Shown: positions 52,066-62,700 of the stretch, in pieces | How positions within the stretch are numbered: the first letter of the stretch is position 1 | Layout: the number at the start of each line of letters is the position of its first letter | From: Nitrobacteraceae bacterium AZCC 1564 | Lineage (GTDB): Bacteria > Pseudomonadota > Alphaproteobacteria > Rhizobiales > Xanthobacteraceae | Length of the DNA: 64,000 bases | Reading direction: 5' to 3' | NCBI GenBank assembly: GCA_036924835.1 | Contig: JBAGRR010000001.1 | Span: 4,169,001 to 4,233,000, forward strand | Notes under the pieces: generated by a model | What the model saw: the letters and a program-made list of their open reading frames with translations, nothing else | What the model was told of the DNA's origin: nothing | Database searches by the model: none | Made by a program: the position numbers and the translations under genes

Positions 52066-53016
52066 TTACTCGGCTTTTGAGCGCTTTGCCGATTCAGAAG
52101 CCAATTTTACATCGTCCGCTCCTAAGGACTTGCGAAGACGAGGCGTCGCGAACTCAACGAAGCTGCGTAGCTTGGTGGGTACCATCGATTGAGCCGTATA
52201 AATCAAACTCACCGGCACGGGCGCTGGTTCGAAGTTCTGCAGTACAATCTTGAGCTTCCCCGCCCTTACCGCGTCGGCCACCTGGTAGGAAAGAACATGG
52301 GTAATCCCCACACCGGCGATCGCGGAGTCTATCGCCGCCTCTGCAGTGTTGATGTTGAGACGACAGCGCGGGCGAGGACCTTGGCGCGAGCGTTTATCCT
52401 TATCCACAAACACCCACGATGTGCCCGCACCCATGCCTGAGAAGGTTACGCACGTCAGATCCGCCAGGTCATCGGGAGTCTTAGGGATGCCGCGCGCGGC
52501 AAAGTATGCCGGGCTACCGCATACTACCCGCCGAATAGTGCCTAGACGCGTGGCAATCATGCTGCTGTCGGGGAGCGTGCCAACACGGACTGCTAAGTCG
52601 ACATTGTCGTCCACCAAGTTGATGGCGCGGTCTGCCAAGGTCATCCTAATGTTGATGTCCAGGTAGCGCCGAAGGAAGTCGTTCACTACCGGCACCACGT
52701 GTATCCGCCCAAGGACGATGGGAGCGGTCATCGTTAGTTCACCCCGAGGTGAGGTATATTCGCCCGCCGCCTGCGCTTCGGCCTCAGAGACGCGTTCTAA
52801 AATTGCCTTCGCTGCTGCCACGTAGGCGGCGCCCGCGTCCGTTAACTGGAGCTTTCGTGAGCTTCTCGCGACCAACTGAGTCTTGAGGTGCGCCTCTAGG
52901 TCACTGACCTTACGGCTGATGGAGGGGAGAGGGATGCCAAGCTTGCGCCCAGCAGCTGAAAAACTGCCGGCCTCTATTGAGGCAATCAGGATAGACATCG
53001 CTTCAAGACGGTCCAC
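52066..53016 (-). CDS. LysR-family regulator
   Basis: A 316-residue LysR regulator of the DsdC/PtxR-like group. The start is GTG 53016, giving VDRLEAMSILIASIEAGSFS, the typical opening of this group; a longer start at 53088 would add 24 unsupported residues. The HTH is SFSAAGRKLGIPLPSISRKV, with ELTMTAPIVLGRIHVVPVV opening the effector domain. It lies 132 bases from an AhpD-like gene on the same strand. Confidence 0.85.
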   Translation of the reverse strand: MDRLEAMSILIASIEAGSFSAAGRKLGIPLPSISRKVSDLEAHLKTQLVARSSRKLQLTDAGAAYVAAAKAILERVSEAEAQAAGEYTSPRGELTMTAPIVLGRIHVVPVVNDFLRRYLDINIRMTLADRAINLVDDNVDLAVRVGTLPDSSMIATRLGTIRRVVCGSPAYFAARGIPKTPDDLADLTCVTFSGMGAGTSWVFVDKDKRSRQGPRPRCRLNINTAEAAIDSAIAGVGITHVLSYQVADAVRAGKLKIVLQNFEPAPVPVSLIYTAQSMVPTKLRSFVEFATPRLRKSLGADDVKLASESAKRSKAE

Positions 53017-53147
53017 TCGGATCTCGCTTCTACATTTTTCAATCCGTCGATGGGGTGTAACGGATAGATCCGTCGTTTGGTAGGACAAACCTTACCGACA
53101 ACGAGGCAGCTCTGCCAAAATGGGTAGTGAGAGGCGGGCTGGAAGCC

Positions 53148-53699
53148 TCAAGGGGGAGCTTCCACTGGTTCATCGACCTCAGGAAAGTCCACATCAGTGG
53201 CGATCACGTTATTCAGCAGATTCGTTAACGTGAATTGCACTGCTAGTGCAATGATCTCCATCACTTCGGCATCTGTGTATCCCGCGGCTTTGACGCTTTC
53301 GAAGTCCTCATTGGCCAATTTCCCGCGCTTTAGGGTAACCTCGGCAGCAAATTTTAATGCGACCGCTCGCTTGGGACTCTCACTCTCGGCTTTTCGGTTT
53401 AGTGCCACTTCGGTGGGGGACAGGCGCGCAAAGTTCTCCGCGTTGAACGAATGCGTTGCGACACAGTAATCACACCGATTCACCTCGCTCACGGCCAACG
53501 CAATTCCCGTCCGCGTCTTGACGTCGAGGGCGTGCTTGAGAGCGTCCTGCAGCCCTACAACGCCGTTCAATACATTCGGCGATAGCGCCATTAATCGATA
53601 CAGATTAGGAACAAACCCGAACCGCTTCATGACGACATCAAGCACCCGCCTAGACGCCTCAGGCACATCATCCCTGTCCGGGATCTTGATCCTGCTCAT
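53148..53699 (-). CDS. AhpD-like carboxymuconolactone decarboxylase-family protein
   Basis: A 183-residue AhpD-like protein, start ATG 53699 by comparison with the paralogue at 12931. The catalytic set E72, C76-D-Y-C79 and H83 is complete in AVSEVNRCDYCVATHSF. FGFVPNLYRLMALSPNVL and the C-terminal EVMEIIALAVQFTLTNLLNN are shared with the paralogue. It is predicted to reduce hydroperoxides with a thiol partner. It lies upstream of a LysR gene on the same strand; in the copy at 12931, LysR comes first. Confidence 0.85.
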   Translation of the reverse strand: MSRIKIPDRDDVPEASRRVLDVVMKRFGFVPNLYRLMALSPNVLNGVVGLQDALKHALDVKTRTGIALAVSEVNRCDYCVATHSFNAENFARLSPTEVALNRKAESESPKRAVALKFAAEVTLKRGKLANEDFESVKAAGYTDAEVMEIIALAVQFTLTNLLNNVIATDVDFPEVDEPVEAPP

Positions 53700-53754
53700 A
53701 AGAAGCCTGCTGCTTACGCGACTGTAGTTTTTCGGTAGGCCCGGATACATTCAC

Positions 53755-53961
53755 TCAGAGGAACAGCGGCCAACTATAGGACTCACCTTTACCGCTCTCG
53801 GTCGATTGCTTGCGGCCAACTGACGCTTCGATTTTAGCTGTGCAGGTTTGGATCCTACCAACGACTGCGAGGCTTAAACCGAGCTCAATCGCTTCCTTCA
53901 ATCGATTCCAAAGCCTCTTGGTAGCGCTTTCTAATTTTGGGGGCGGCGCGGTCGTCCTCAT
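53755..53961 (-). CDS. Possible 68-residue hypothetical protein
   Basis: ATG 53961 with AGGA seven bases upstream opens a 68-codon frame. The middle, ATKRLWNRLKEAIELGLSLA, looks like a real amphipathic helix, and the rest is basic. No family is recognised. It may be a small gene or the remnant of one. Confidence 0.3.
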   Translation of the reverse strand: MRTTAPPPKLESATKRLWNRLKEAIELGLSLAVVGRIQTCTAKIEASVGRKQSTESGKGESYSWPLFL

Positions 53962-54719
53962 GACAAATCCTGCAAGGTGGTTGAATGCGTTTAGCGAGCC
54001 GGAAGATAGTCGTGCCGTTTCGCAAAATAAGCGGGTGAATCCGATAAGGACGCTCTCATAATCTGAGAGCTTGGGTGCTGGTTAAGCGGGGCGGTGGCCG
54101 CGTTCCTCTGTATCGCGATGAGGGACTCGGCGCGGTGCGGGTGTTCCATTCCGCCAAGGAATGGAAAGAATTCCTCAAAGTCCATCCGCGCAACAATGCT
54201 CTGACCTTGATCCTGCGGGCACTGTTGCTGAGCAAATTACGGAGCCCCGAGACTGAACAGGGGATAATTGGAGGGAGTTTGTGGTTCGCGTTACGATCAG
54301 GCAGGCGTCAGTCTCGCTCAGTAGTCGGGGCACGCGAGGTGGCCAAGCGGCACCTTCTCTTTATGTCGTGATACTCTACGGAGGGTCTTCCGTTCATCTC
54401 GATGCTCCGGTACGACGAGAGCATACACAAATGTCCGAGTGCGACGGCAACTGCGTCCCGATCAGGCCGCAGGGGGCACGCTACTGGCTCTGGAGAGAAC
54501 GGCAACAAACGCGATCGAGAAATCTTCGCCGTGCTCGCGGAGTTGTAGAGGTAGCCAACGGCACTAGCTGCGTGCCATGTTGATACCTCGGAAGCCAGCA
54601 AACCGACAGCTATGACACGCCGATAAGACGGTTCATTGTGCCGACAATGACCAACCGTCACGTCGATGGTGCTTAGATCGGCGCAGGCGGAGGGTACGGT
54701 ATTCGTCCTATGTATGGTA
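53962..54719. other. Gene-poor interval with an unidentified coding remnant
   Basis: About 760 bases without a confident gene. On the plus strand, 54084-54250 reads YRDEGLGAVRVFHSAKEWKE and then NNALTLILRALLLSKL, which has the look of former protein sequence, but I cannot name a family. Sequence from about 54260 to 54719 shows nothing recognisable. Confidence 0.35.
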
Positions 54720-55631
54720 CTAGCCGCGTTTTCTTTGCCGCGCTTCATGATGCCGTAGCGCATCAACGATCACTTTGAATGCAGCTGAGTTCTGCCGGGA
54801 CGTCGGGTAATAGATATGGTAGCCGTCGAATTTCGGCGACCAGTCGTCAAGCACGATGACGAGTTCACCTGACCGGACGTGATGCATCACCATGTCTACG
54901 GGAACATAGGCGATGCCGAAGCCTTTCACGGCGGCGTCAATCATCGCGCGGGAGTCGTTGAACGTCAGTTGCCCCTCGACGCGCACCCGGAGTTCGGGAC
55001 CATTCTTGGCGAACTCCCATACATAATGACCGCCTGCCGCCTCACGCCGCTTGATACAGACATGCTTCATGAGGTCTTGCGGGTGCTTCGGTTTCGGATG
55101 CTCTTTCAGATATGTGGGCGAAGCGACCGCGACGAGCCGCCAATCCGGGCCTATGCGCACCGCGATCATGTCTTTCTCGACGCTCTCACCGAGGCGGATG
55201 CCCGCGTCGAAGCCGTCTTCGACGATGTTGCGGAAAGCCGTGTCGAGGCTGAACTCGACCTTGATGTCGGGATATTTTTTTAGCACTGGCAACAGCTTTG
55301 GCCAGACGACTGTTTCCAGAGCATGGTCCGAGAGTGTCATCCGGATGCTGCCCGATGGCGTGTCGCGCAGGGACATGAGCGCCGCGATGTCGCGCTCGAT
55401 GTCTTCAATGCGCGGCGCAAGTGATTGCTGAAGTCGTTCGCCCGCTTCGGTCAGTCCAACGCTTCGGGTCGTGCGCGTGAGAAGCCGCAGGCCCATCTGC
55501 GACTCGAGGCGCTTGATCGTATGACTGAGCGTTGACTGCACGACGCCCAGTTTCGCCGCAGCCTTGGTAAAGCTGCGCTCGCGGGCGACGGCCACGAAAG
55601 CCACTAAGTCATTGAAATCTTGGCCTGCCAT
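54720..55631 (-). CDS. LysR-family regulator
   Basis: A 303-residue LysR protein with HTH SFTKAAAKLGVVQSTLSHTIKRLE and effector domain SGSIRMTLSDHALETVVWPK, ending in a basic tail. It belongs to the common 'MxxQDFNDLVAFVAVARERSF' group. It is divergent from the MFS/cupin/aldo-keto reductase genes, with 130 bases between, and probably controls them. An inverted repeat lies in that gap at 55656-55690. Confidence 0.87.
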   Translation of the reverse strand: MAGQDFNDLVAFVAVARERSFTKAAAKLGVVQSTLSHTIKRLESQMGLRLLTRTTRSVGLTEAGERLQQSLAPRIEDIERDIAALMSLRDTPSGSIRMTLSDHALETVVWPKLLPVLKKYPDIKVEFSLDTAFRNIVEDGFDAGIRLGESVEKDMIAVRIGPDWRLVAVASPTYLKEHPKPKHPQDLMKHVCIKRREAAGGHYVWEFAKNGPELRVRVEGQLTFNDSRAMIDAAVKGFGIAYVPVDMVMHHVRSGELVIVLDDWSPKFDGYHIYYPTSRQNSAAFKVIVDALRHHEARQRKRG

Positions 55632-55655
55632 GGTTTGCAGTATTCATGGCTCACA

Positions 55656-55690
55656 TCGATTAATGCAAGCAAATTATACCGTCTAATCGA
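55656..55690. promoter_or_regulatory. Candidate LysR operator
   Basis: The perfect inverted repeat TCGATTA (55656-55662) and TAATCGA (55684-55690), 21 bases apart, sits in the divergent gap between the LysR gene and the MFS gene. Position and symmetry suit a LysR-type site, although the long spacer is atypical of a single T-N11-A box. Confidence 0.35.
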
Positions 55691-55761
55691 ACGCCGCGCG
55701 AGGCTCTATGTGTCGCCGGGAACAGCGCCTGCCTGGCGCTTCTTCGGATTCAGGACACTAG

Positions 55762-56991
55762 ATGGAAGTCACGACTGATCAAAAGACCACGCAGCCGATG
55801 GCTGCGTGGAGCGCCGTCTTCGCGCTCACGCTCTGCGCTTCCACGCTGGTCGCATCCGAGTGGATGTCTGTGAGCCTGCTCACGCCGATGGCGGATAGCC
55901 TGCATTTGACGGAAGGACAGGCCGGGCAAGCCATTTCTGTCTCCGGCTTATTCGCCATCCTGACAAGTCTCTTTATCTCAGCCGCAACGCGCGGCATCGA
56001 CCGGCGCTCCGTTCTGCTGTGGTTGACCGGACTTACGCTGATCTCAGGAATAGCTGTGGCCTTCGCGCCCGACTCCACGATTTTCATGGCCGGTCGCGCG
56101 CTCATCGGCATGGCGATCGGAGGCTTCTGGTCAATGTCTGCCGCAACAATGATCCGCCTCGTGCCGGCCAAGGATGTGCCGCGCGCACTTGCAGTTCTCA
56201 ACGGCGGCAATGCCCTCGCGACGACGATTGCCGCGCCTCTCGGCAGCTTCCTTGGCCAGTACATTGGCTGGCGTGGTGCATTCTTCTGCGTCGTGCCGAT
56301 TGCAGCGCTGACCCTCCTTTGGCAGCTCGCCACGCTGCCGAAGATGCCGAGCCAGGAGCGTGCAAGCGCGGCAGCGGCATTCAAGGTCCTGCGCCGCCCT
56401 GAAGTGCCTTACGGGATGCTCGCAGCAGCGCTGTTTTTCCTCGGGCAGTTCGCGCTCTTCACCTATTTGCGGCCATTCTTCGAAACGGTGACGCGCGTCA
56501 ATGCGACGACCATTTCGGCCCTCCTGCTTGTGATGAGCGTTGCTGGTCTTATCGGCACGTCCTTGATTGGATTTGTTATTCGCCAGCGTCTTTACGCTTC
56601 GCTCGTCTTCATGCCGCTCGCAATGGCGGTGATGGCCGTAGCGCTGACAGCATTTGGCTCCTCGCTCAGCGGTACGGCCGCCCTGATGTTCCTGTGGGGC
56701 TTCTTCGGCACGGCGGCACCCGTCGACTGGTGGACGTGGCTCAGCAAGGCGTTGCTCGATGATGCAGAAGCGGGCGGAGGTTTGATGGTCGCTGTGGTTC
56801 AGCTTGCAATCACCACCGGCGCTGCTGGCGGCGGCGTGCTCTTCGATAGCAGCGGCTATCGAGCCACTTTTCTCTTCAGCGCCGTGATCCTCACTTTCTC
56901 ATCACTCGTCATTTTGATTGGAGCGCTTCGCCGCAAGTCAAAGGCTGACTCGCAATGTGCTGGGTGCGCGCCAATAAGCTCGGCTCTGTGA
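55762..56991 (+). CDS. MFS transporter, DHA1 (AraJ/YdhP-like) exporter
   Basis: A 409-residue, 12-TM MFS exporter. The N-terminal half has SEWMSVSLLTPMADSLHLTEGQAGQAIS, the A-like loop ATRGIDRRSVLLW and the helix-4 segment MAGRALIGMAIGGFW. The second half contains FFGTAAPVDWWTWLS, in the position of the DHA1 family helix-10 motif. It heads a plus-strand run with a cupin and an aldo/keto reductase, probably under the divergent LysR. The cargo is likely a small metabolite or drug. Confidence 0.87.
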   Translation: MEVTTDQKTTQPMAAWSAVFALTLCASTLVASEWMSVSLLTPMADSLHLTEGQAGQAISVSGLFAILTSLFISAATRGIDRRSVLLWLTGLTLISGIAVAFAPDSTIFMAGRALIGMAIGGFWSMSAATMIRLVPAKDVPRALAVLNGGNALATTIAAPLGSFLGQYIGWRGAFFCVVPIAALTLLWQLATLPKMPSQERASAAAAFKVLRRPEVPYGMLAAALFFLGQFALFTYLRPFFETVTRVNATTISALLLVMSVAGLIGTSLIGFVIRQRLYASLVFMPLAMAVMAVALTAFGSSLSGTAALMFLWGFFGTAAPVDWWTWLSKALLDDAEAGGGLMVAVVQLAITTGAAGGGVLFDSSGYRATFLFSAVILTFSSLVILIGALRRKSKADSQCAGCAPISSAL

Positions 56992-57081
56992 TGCAACCTG
57001 CTTGCGAAACTTCTGTTGGAAACGAACGCCGCCCCAGATTACTGGGCCCCCTTCGGACCGACGACATCAAGGAGGCATTAA

Positions 57082-57492
57082 ATGCAGATAAGGCAAGCAG
57101 GCTCTCAACCTTCTGCCCGCGGCCCGGCGGAGTACTTCACCGGCACTGTCCGTATTGATCCTTTGTTTCAGGCTGCCGATCCTTCGCGCGTATCTGGCGC
57201 ACACGTGACCTTTGAGCCCGGAGCGCGCACGGCATGGCATACGCATCCCTTTGGCCAAACGCTCATTGTGACTTCCGGCTTTGGCTGGGTGCAGCGTTGG
57301 GGCGGCTCCGTCGAGGAAATCCGTCCGGGCGACGTGGTGTCGTTCGAACCTGGCGAGAAGCATTGGCACGGCGCGTCCCCGAAGACGGCCATGAGCCATA
57401 TTGCCATTCAGGAAGCGCTCAACAGCAGCCCGGTTGAGTGGATGGAGAAGGTGAGCGACGAACAATACCGCGCAGGCGCCGCGGCCCAATAG
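57082..57492 (+). CDS. Cupin protein of the (R)-mandelonitrile lyase-like family
   Basis: A 136-residue single-domain cupin matching the family named for fern/bacterial hydroxynitrile lyases: [20 protein letters not shown], the metal motif [20 protein letters not shown] and [21 protein letters not shown], where His and Gln residues ligate Mn2+. The bacterial relatives are often annotated so without evidence for cyanohydrin cleavage. An AAGGAGG-like site (57069-57074) precedes ATG 57082. It lies between the MFS and aldo/keto reductase genes on the same strand. Confidence 0.82.
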   Translation: MQIRQAGSQPSARGPAEYFTGTVRIDPLFQAADPSRVSGAHVTFEPGARTAWHTHPFGQTLIVTSGFGWVQRWGGSVEEIRPGDVVSFEPGEKHWHGASPKTAMSHIAIQEALNSSPVEWMEKVSDEQYRAGAAAQ

Positions 57493-57609
57493 GAGGAATC
57501 GCGGCGACATGTTCGCTTCTGAGCGTGGTCCGCCTTCAGGAAATGACAGGGTGCGGCTTCCCTAAACGGGAGATGGCGCTGGATGTTGGCTTAGGCAAAG
57601 AGGACTTCG

Positions 57610-58482
57610 ATGGACTACACACATTTGGGCAGGACTGGGTTGAAGGTCAGCCGAATTGCGCTAGGCACGATGAATTTCGGCGAACTGACCGATGAGGCGA
57701 CAAGCTTCTCGATCATGAACGAGGCACTTGAAGCCGGCGTGAATTTTTTCGACACTGCAGACGTCTATGGCGGACCGCAATCGCCCGACATGGCGAAAGG
57801 CTTCGGCATCTCGGAAGAGATCGTCGGGCGCTGGCTGGCGCAGGGTGGAAGGCGCGAACGCATCGTGCTCGCGACCAAGGTGTACCAGCCAATGGAGACC
57901 GGTCCGAACGACCGGCATCTGTCCGCTTACCATATCCGCCGTGCATGCGAAGCGAGCCTGCGTCGCCTGCAGACCGACCATATCGACCTCTGGGATATCG
58001 CGACAGCGCAGTGCGCAGCTACTGCCCGTAATCTGCTTGGACTCGCCTCTGAACAAAGTCTTTATAACCTGAGCCAGCGCACGATCGAGCTGGAGGTCAT
58101 TCAGGCACTTCGGCATTTTGGGATTGGCCTCATCCCATGGAGCCCCATCGGCATGGGATTGCCGGGCGGAGTCCTCTCCAAGGTGAAACAGGGACGCCGG
58201 GCCTCGTCGCATCTGCAAGCGCGGATCGAGACGATGCGCCCGCAGCTTGAGGCCTACGAAGCGTTGTGCAGCGAATTGGGTAAAGCTCCATCCGCCGTGG
58301 CGCTTGCCTGGGTGCTTCACAACCCAGTTGTGACGGCTGCCATCAGTGGGCCGCGAACCGTCGAGCAGCTTCATGAGAATCTCGACGCAGCCTCGCTGGC
58401 ACTTTCGCGACAGACGCTGGTGAAGCTGGACGAAATCTGGCCCGGCCCGGGCGGCGAGGCGCCGATGGCCTACGCGTGGTGA
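57610..58482 (+). CDS. Aldo/keto reductase with internal deletion
   Basis: A 290-residue aldo/keto reductase, about 40 residues shorter than close relatives. The N-terminal half is normal: DYTHLGRTGLKVSRIALGTM, FFDTADVYGG (catalytic Asp and Tyr) and VLATKVY (Lys). After LQTDHIDLW, where YQMHH and a helix up to GSSNFAGW should follow, the sequence jumps to DIATAQCAA. The deletion removes the active-site His and two strands of the barrel. The reading frame is kept, and the C-terminal NADP-binding part (AISGPRTVEQLHENL) is intact. The product is unlikely to be an active reductase. Confidence 0.8.
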   Translation: MDYTHLGRTGLKVSRIALGTMNFGELTDEATSFSIMNEALEAGVNFFDTADVYGGPQSPDMAKGFGISEEIVGRWLAQGGRRERIVLATKVYQPMETGPNDRHLSAYHIRRACEASLRRLQTDHIDLWDIATAQCAATARNLLGLASEQSLYNLSQRTIELEVIQALRHFGIGLIPWSPIGMGLPGGVLSKVKQGRRASSHLQARIETMRPQLEAYEALCSELGKAPSAVALAWVLHNPVVTAAISGPRTVEQLHENLDAASLALSRQTLVKLDEIWPGPGGEAPMAYAW

Positions 58483-58587
58483 ATGTCAATTTTGCCGCAC
58501 GGCGCGGCAACAGAAGAACAACAATGAAAGCAACCGTCCTCTACAGTCCCGGCGCCCGCTGCGGATAGCATAACTGACAGGCTGAAA

Positions 58588-59783
58588 ATGAAGAACCGAT
58601 CAGTCACTGCGCGGAACAGTGCCGTCATCGTCGCATTCATCGTACTGGCGCTCGCGGGCTGCGATTCGAGCGCGCGGAAGAACGAAGCGGCACAAGCCAA
58701 GGCTCCGCGTGTCGTCGCTGCGAAGCCGACGCTTAAGACGATCACGGAATGGGACGAATATACGGGACGTTTCACCGCGGTCGAAAGCGTTCAGGTGCGC
58801 GCTCGCGTCAGCGGGTATCTGACCGCGATACATTTCACCGACGGCCAGATGGTCAAGCAGGGCAATCTGCTCTTCACCATTGATCGTCGCCCGTTCGAGC
58901 TCGCCGCCGCGTCGGCGGATGCCGAAGTCAAGGTTGCGGAATCCGCGCTCGAATTCGCGCGGCAGGAGCTGTCCCGGGCCGAAGCACTCCGGAAATCGGA
59001 CAGCGTGCCTGAGAGGCTCATCGACGAGCGAGCGTCCACCGTTCGACAAGAAGAGGCTCGTCTCGCTGCGTCCCGCGCGAGCCTGGATCGCGCCCGGCTC
59101 GATCTCGAATTCACGGAAGTGCGGTCCCCCGTTTCAGGCCGCATCGACACGCACACCGTCAGCGTCGGCAATCTGATCAGCGGCGGCGACACCAATGCGA
59201 CACTTCTCACCAACATCATTTCTCTGAATCCCATCCGGCTGACCTTCGACGTCGACCTGAACGCCTATCTCAAATACGTTCGGGCAACACAGGACGGTCT
59301 CGCCCAAGCCTGCGGGAAGGCGCCAACGCCGTCAGGGTCGCTCTGCCGGGCGACAAGGGATTTCCACGGTCGGGCAAGCTTGATTTCGTTTCCAATCAAG
59401 TCGATCGGGGCAGCGCCACGGTCCGCATGCGCGCCGTCATCGATAACAACGATCTTTCGCTGGCCCCCGGCTTGTTCGCGAAGGTGCAACTTGCGGGCAG
59501 CGCTGCGCATCAAGCGATGCTGGTGCCGGACGAAGCGATCTCGACGGATCAAGGCACGCGGATCGTCTTCATCGTTCAGAACGGAAAGGCTCAACTCCGC
59601 AACGTCACCATAGGACCGTTGGTCGACGGGCTGCGGGTCGTCCGGGACGGAATCAAGCCGGATGACATCGTCGTTACGTCGGGCATGCAAAATATCAGGG
59701 CGGGCGATCAGGTCGCCGTCGCCGAAGGGAGCCCCACTCCTCAGCACAGCGCCGCAGCCGGAACAGGAGCCGTCGTACGATGA
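58588..59783 (+). pseudogene. RND efflux periplasmic adaptor, one-base frameshift
   Basis: A membrane-fusion-protein (MexA/AcrA type) adaptor with a lipoprotein signal (FIVLALAGC, lipid Cys at residue 25), biotinyl-lipoyl half motifs (VRARVSGYLTAIHFTDGQMV, VRSPVSGRID) and a coiled coil between. After RATQDGLAQ, near 59307, a missing A shifts the frame; the original frame ends at 59613. The other frame continues LREGANAVRVALPGDKGF to 59783, restoring the beta-barrel and membrane-proximal domains. With one added base the protein would be about 398 residues. The stop overlaps the permease start. Confidence 0.85.
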
Positions 59784-62700
59784 ACCTCGGCCGCTTCTTC
59801 ATCGACCGCCCCGTGTTCGCGATCGCCATGTCGATCGCGATGCTGATCATCGGCGTCGTCGCGGCCAGCAGACTTCCGGTCTCGCAGTATCCGGAGGTCG
59901 TGCCCCCGACGGTCACGGTGCTTGCGCAGTATCCCGGCGCGAGCGCGCAGACCATCGCCGACACCGTTGCGACGCCGATCGAACAGGAGGTCAACGGCGT
60001 CGACGACATGATCTACCTGCAGTCGCAATCGACCCAGGACGGCCGGTTGAATCTGACGATCACGTTCAAGATCGGTACTGACCTGGATAAGGCACAGGTG
60101 CTCGTCCAGAATCGCGTCGCGCTGGCGGAGCCGCGCCTTCCGGACGTCGTCCGCCGTGTCGGCGTAACCGTTCGGAAGAATTCGCCGGACTTCCTTGTCG
60201 TGGTTCAATTGATCTCGCCAGACCACAGCTGCGACGGGCTCTACATGTCGAATTACGCCGCCCAGCAGATCGTCCCGGTCCTGGAGCGCCTTCCCGGCGT
60301 CGGCGACGCACAGATCATCGCAGAGCGCGAATATGCGATGCGGATCTGGCTCGACCCCGACAAAGTCTCGGAGATGGGATTATCCGCGGCCGACGTGGTT
60401 GCTGCACTCCAGTCGCAGAACGTGCAGGTCGCCGGCGGTAATCTTGGCAGACCGCCAATTTCCGAGCGACGCGCCTTTCAGGAGCCGATCTCCGTCCAGG
60501 GCCGTTTCCTCGATCCCCGCGAATTCGAGCAGATCATCGTCAAGCGCGATGACGGCCGGATCGTCCGGCTCAGGGACATCGGGCGGGCCGAACTCGGAGC
60601 GCGCGACTACGGCACGAATGCCTACATCAACGACTCGTCCGCGGTCGCGATTCTCATCTTCCAGCGCCCTGGAACCAACGCGCTGCAGACTTCGGAAGAC
60701 GTTCAGAACGTCATGAAGGGGTTTGAGAACAAGCTCCCGCTCGGCGTCAACTATCTCATGACTTACAATCCGACGGAGTTCTTCGTCCGCACCTCGATCG
60801 ATGCTCTTCAACACACGATCTACGAAGCCATCGCGCTGGTGGTTCTCGTGGTTGTGGTGTTTCTCCAAAGCCTCCGCACCACGATCATTCCGCTTCTGGC
60901 GATCCCGGTCTCGTTGGTAGGCACCTTCGCGGCCATGGCAGCCCTCGGCTACAGCATCAATACGCTGACGCTGTTCGCGCTGGTCCTGGCCGTCGGTATC
61001 GTCGTCGACGACGCCATCGTTGTCGTGGAGAACGTCGAGCGCTATCTCCACGAGGGCATGTCGCCTAAGGATGCCGCACGCAAAACGATGGACGAAGTCG
61101 GAGGCGCGCTGATCTCTATCGCATTGGTGCTGGTGGCAGTTTTCGTGCCGACAATGTTCCTCGACGGGATCACCGGCCAGTTCTTCCGCCAATTCGCGGT
61201 GGTGATCGCGGTGGCCACGGTCATCTCGGCCTTCAACTCCCTCACGCTCAGTCCCGCGCTCGCCGGCCTTTTGCTCAAGCCTTACGACGGCCACTCGACC
61301 GCGAAGGCCAATGCCTTGTCGCGGATGGTTCGGCCTTTCGTCGACGGCTTCAACAGGTTCTTCGACGTGATGTCCGAAGCATATGGAAAGCTCGCGCGCC
61401 GGGTGGTGGGAGGAACGGCTGGAATGCTGCTCGTCTACGCCGTTCTTGTCGGCACGGCTCTGTGGCCCTTCTCCATCGTGCCCCGCGGCTTCGTGCCGGC
61501 GGCCGATCAGGGCTATCTCATCGCAACCGCCGAGCTTCCGCCGGGAGCCTCTCTTCAGCGCACCGACGCGGTCGTGCAGGAGATGGGAAAGCGGGCTCGC
61601 CAAGTCCCGGGCGTGGAATGGTCGCACATTTTCGCGGGCCAGAACTTCTCGACCGGAACGCTCAGCTCGAATACGGGCGTCGTCTACGCGCAATTGGAAG
61701 CATTCGACAAGCGGCACGACGAGTCCAAGTCGGTCGCGAATATCCAGGCAGAGCTCCAAAAGCGCTTCGCCGACATCACGGACGCGAAGATCAACATTTT
61801 GACGCCGCCGACCATGCGCGGCATCGGCGCGTCGGGCGGATTCTCGCTCCGCATTCAAGACATCAACAACCGGGGTTCGGCGCAGCTTGACGGCGTTACG
61901 CAGAAGTTGCTCACGGCTTTGCGCGCGGACCCGCGCATCGCCTTCGCCTTCTCGCCCTTCAGCGCCACATCACCCGGCTATTTCCTCGACATCGACCGCA
62001 CCAAGGCCGAAATGCTGGGGGTTCCGACGCAACGCGTGCATGAGACCTTGGAAACGTATCTCGGCAGCGCTTACGTGAACGACTTCAATCTTTCCGGACG
62101 AACCTATCAGGTGATCGTGCAAGCCGACGGCGTCAACCGCCTCGACGTCGAACAGATCGCCAAGCTGAAAGCCAGGAGCGACTCCGGCGACATGGTGCCG
62201 CTCGGCTCCATCGCAACTTTCCGGACGATCACCGCACCGGACCGGGTGCCTCGCTACAATCTTTATCCGAGCTCGGAAGTGATCGGCAATTCCATTCCAT
62301 CGATGAGCTCCGGCGAAACCCTGGCGCTGGTCGAACAGATCGCAGCGAAGACTTTGCCGGATGGCTACGCGACCGAGTGGACGGAACTGTCCTATCAGGA
62401 AAGGCTGGCCGCCGGTGGCGGTGCGCTATTCGCCCTCAGCGTTGTCTTTGTGTTTCTCGTTCTCGCGGCGCAATACGAAAGTTGGTTCTTGCCGCTTTCC
62501 GTTATTCTGATCGTGCCGATGTGCCTGTTGTCCGCGATCGCCGGTGTGATGTGGATGGGGCAGGACAACAACATCCTGACCCAAATCGGGCTTGTTGTCC
62601 TCGTCGGGCTGGCGGCGAAGAACGCGATCTTGATCGTGGAATTCGCGCGTGATCTCGAATTGGAGGGCGAGTCGATTGTGGATGCCGTGGTGCATGCCTG

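Noticed and set aside
54308..54766. 152-codon minus-strand frame
   Set aside because: It overlaps the end of the LysR gene in a different frame, has scattered Cys/His and Arg without a pattern, and lacks a ribosome site.
60380..61858. 492-codon open frame on the minus strand
   Set aside because: It is antisense to the RND permease, is rich in Arg, His and Glu as expected of a high-GC shadow frame, and has no recognisable domain.
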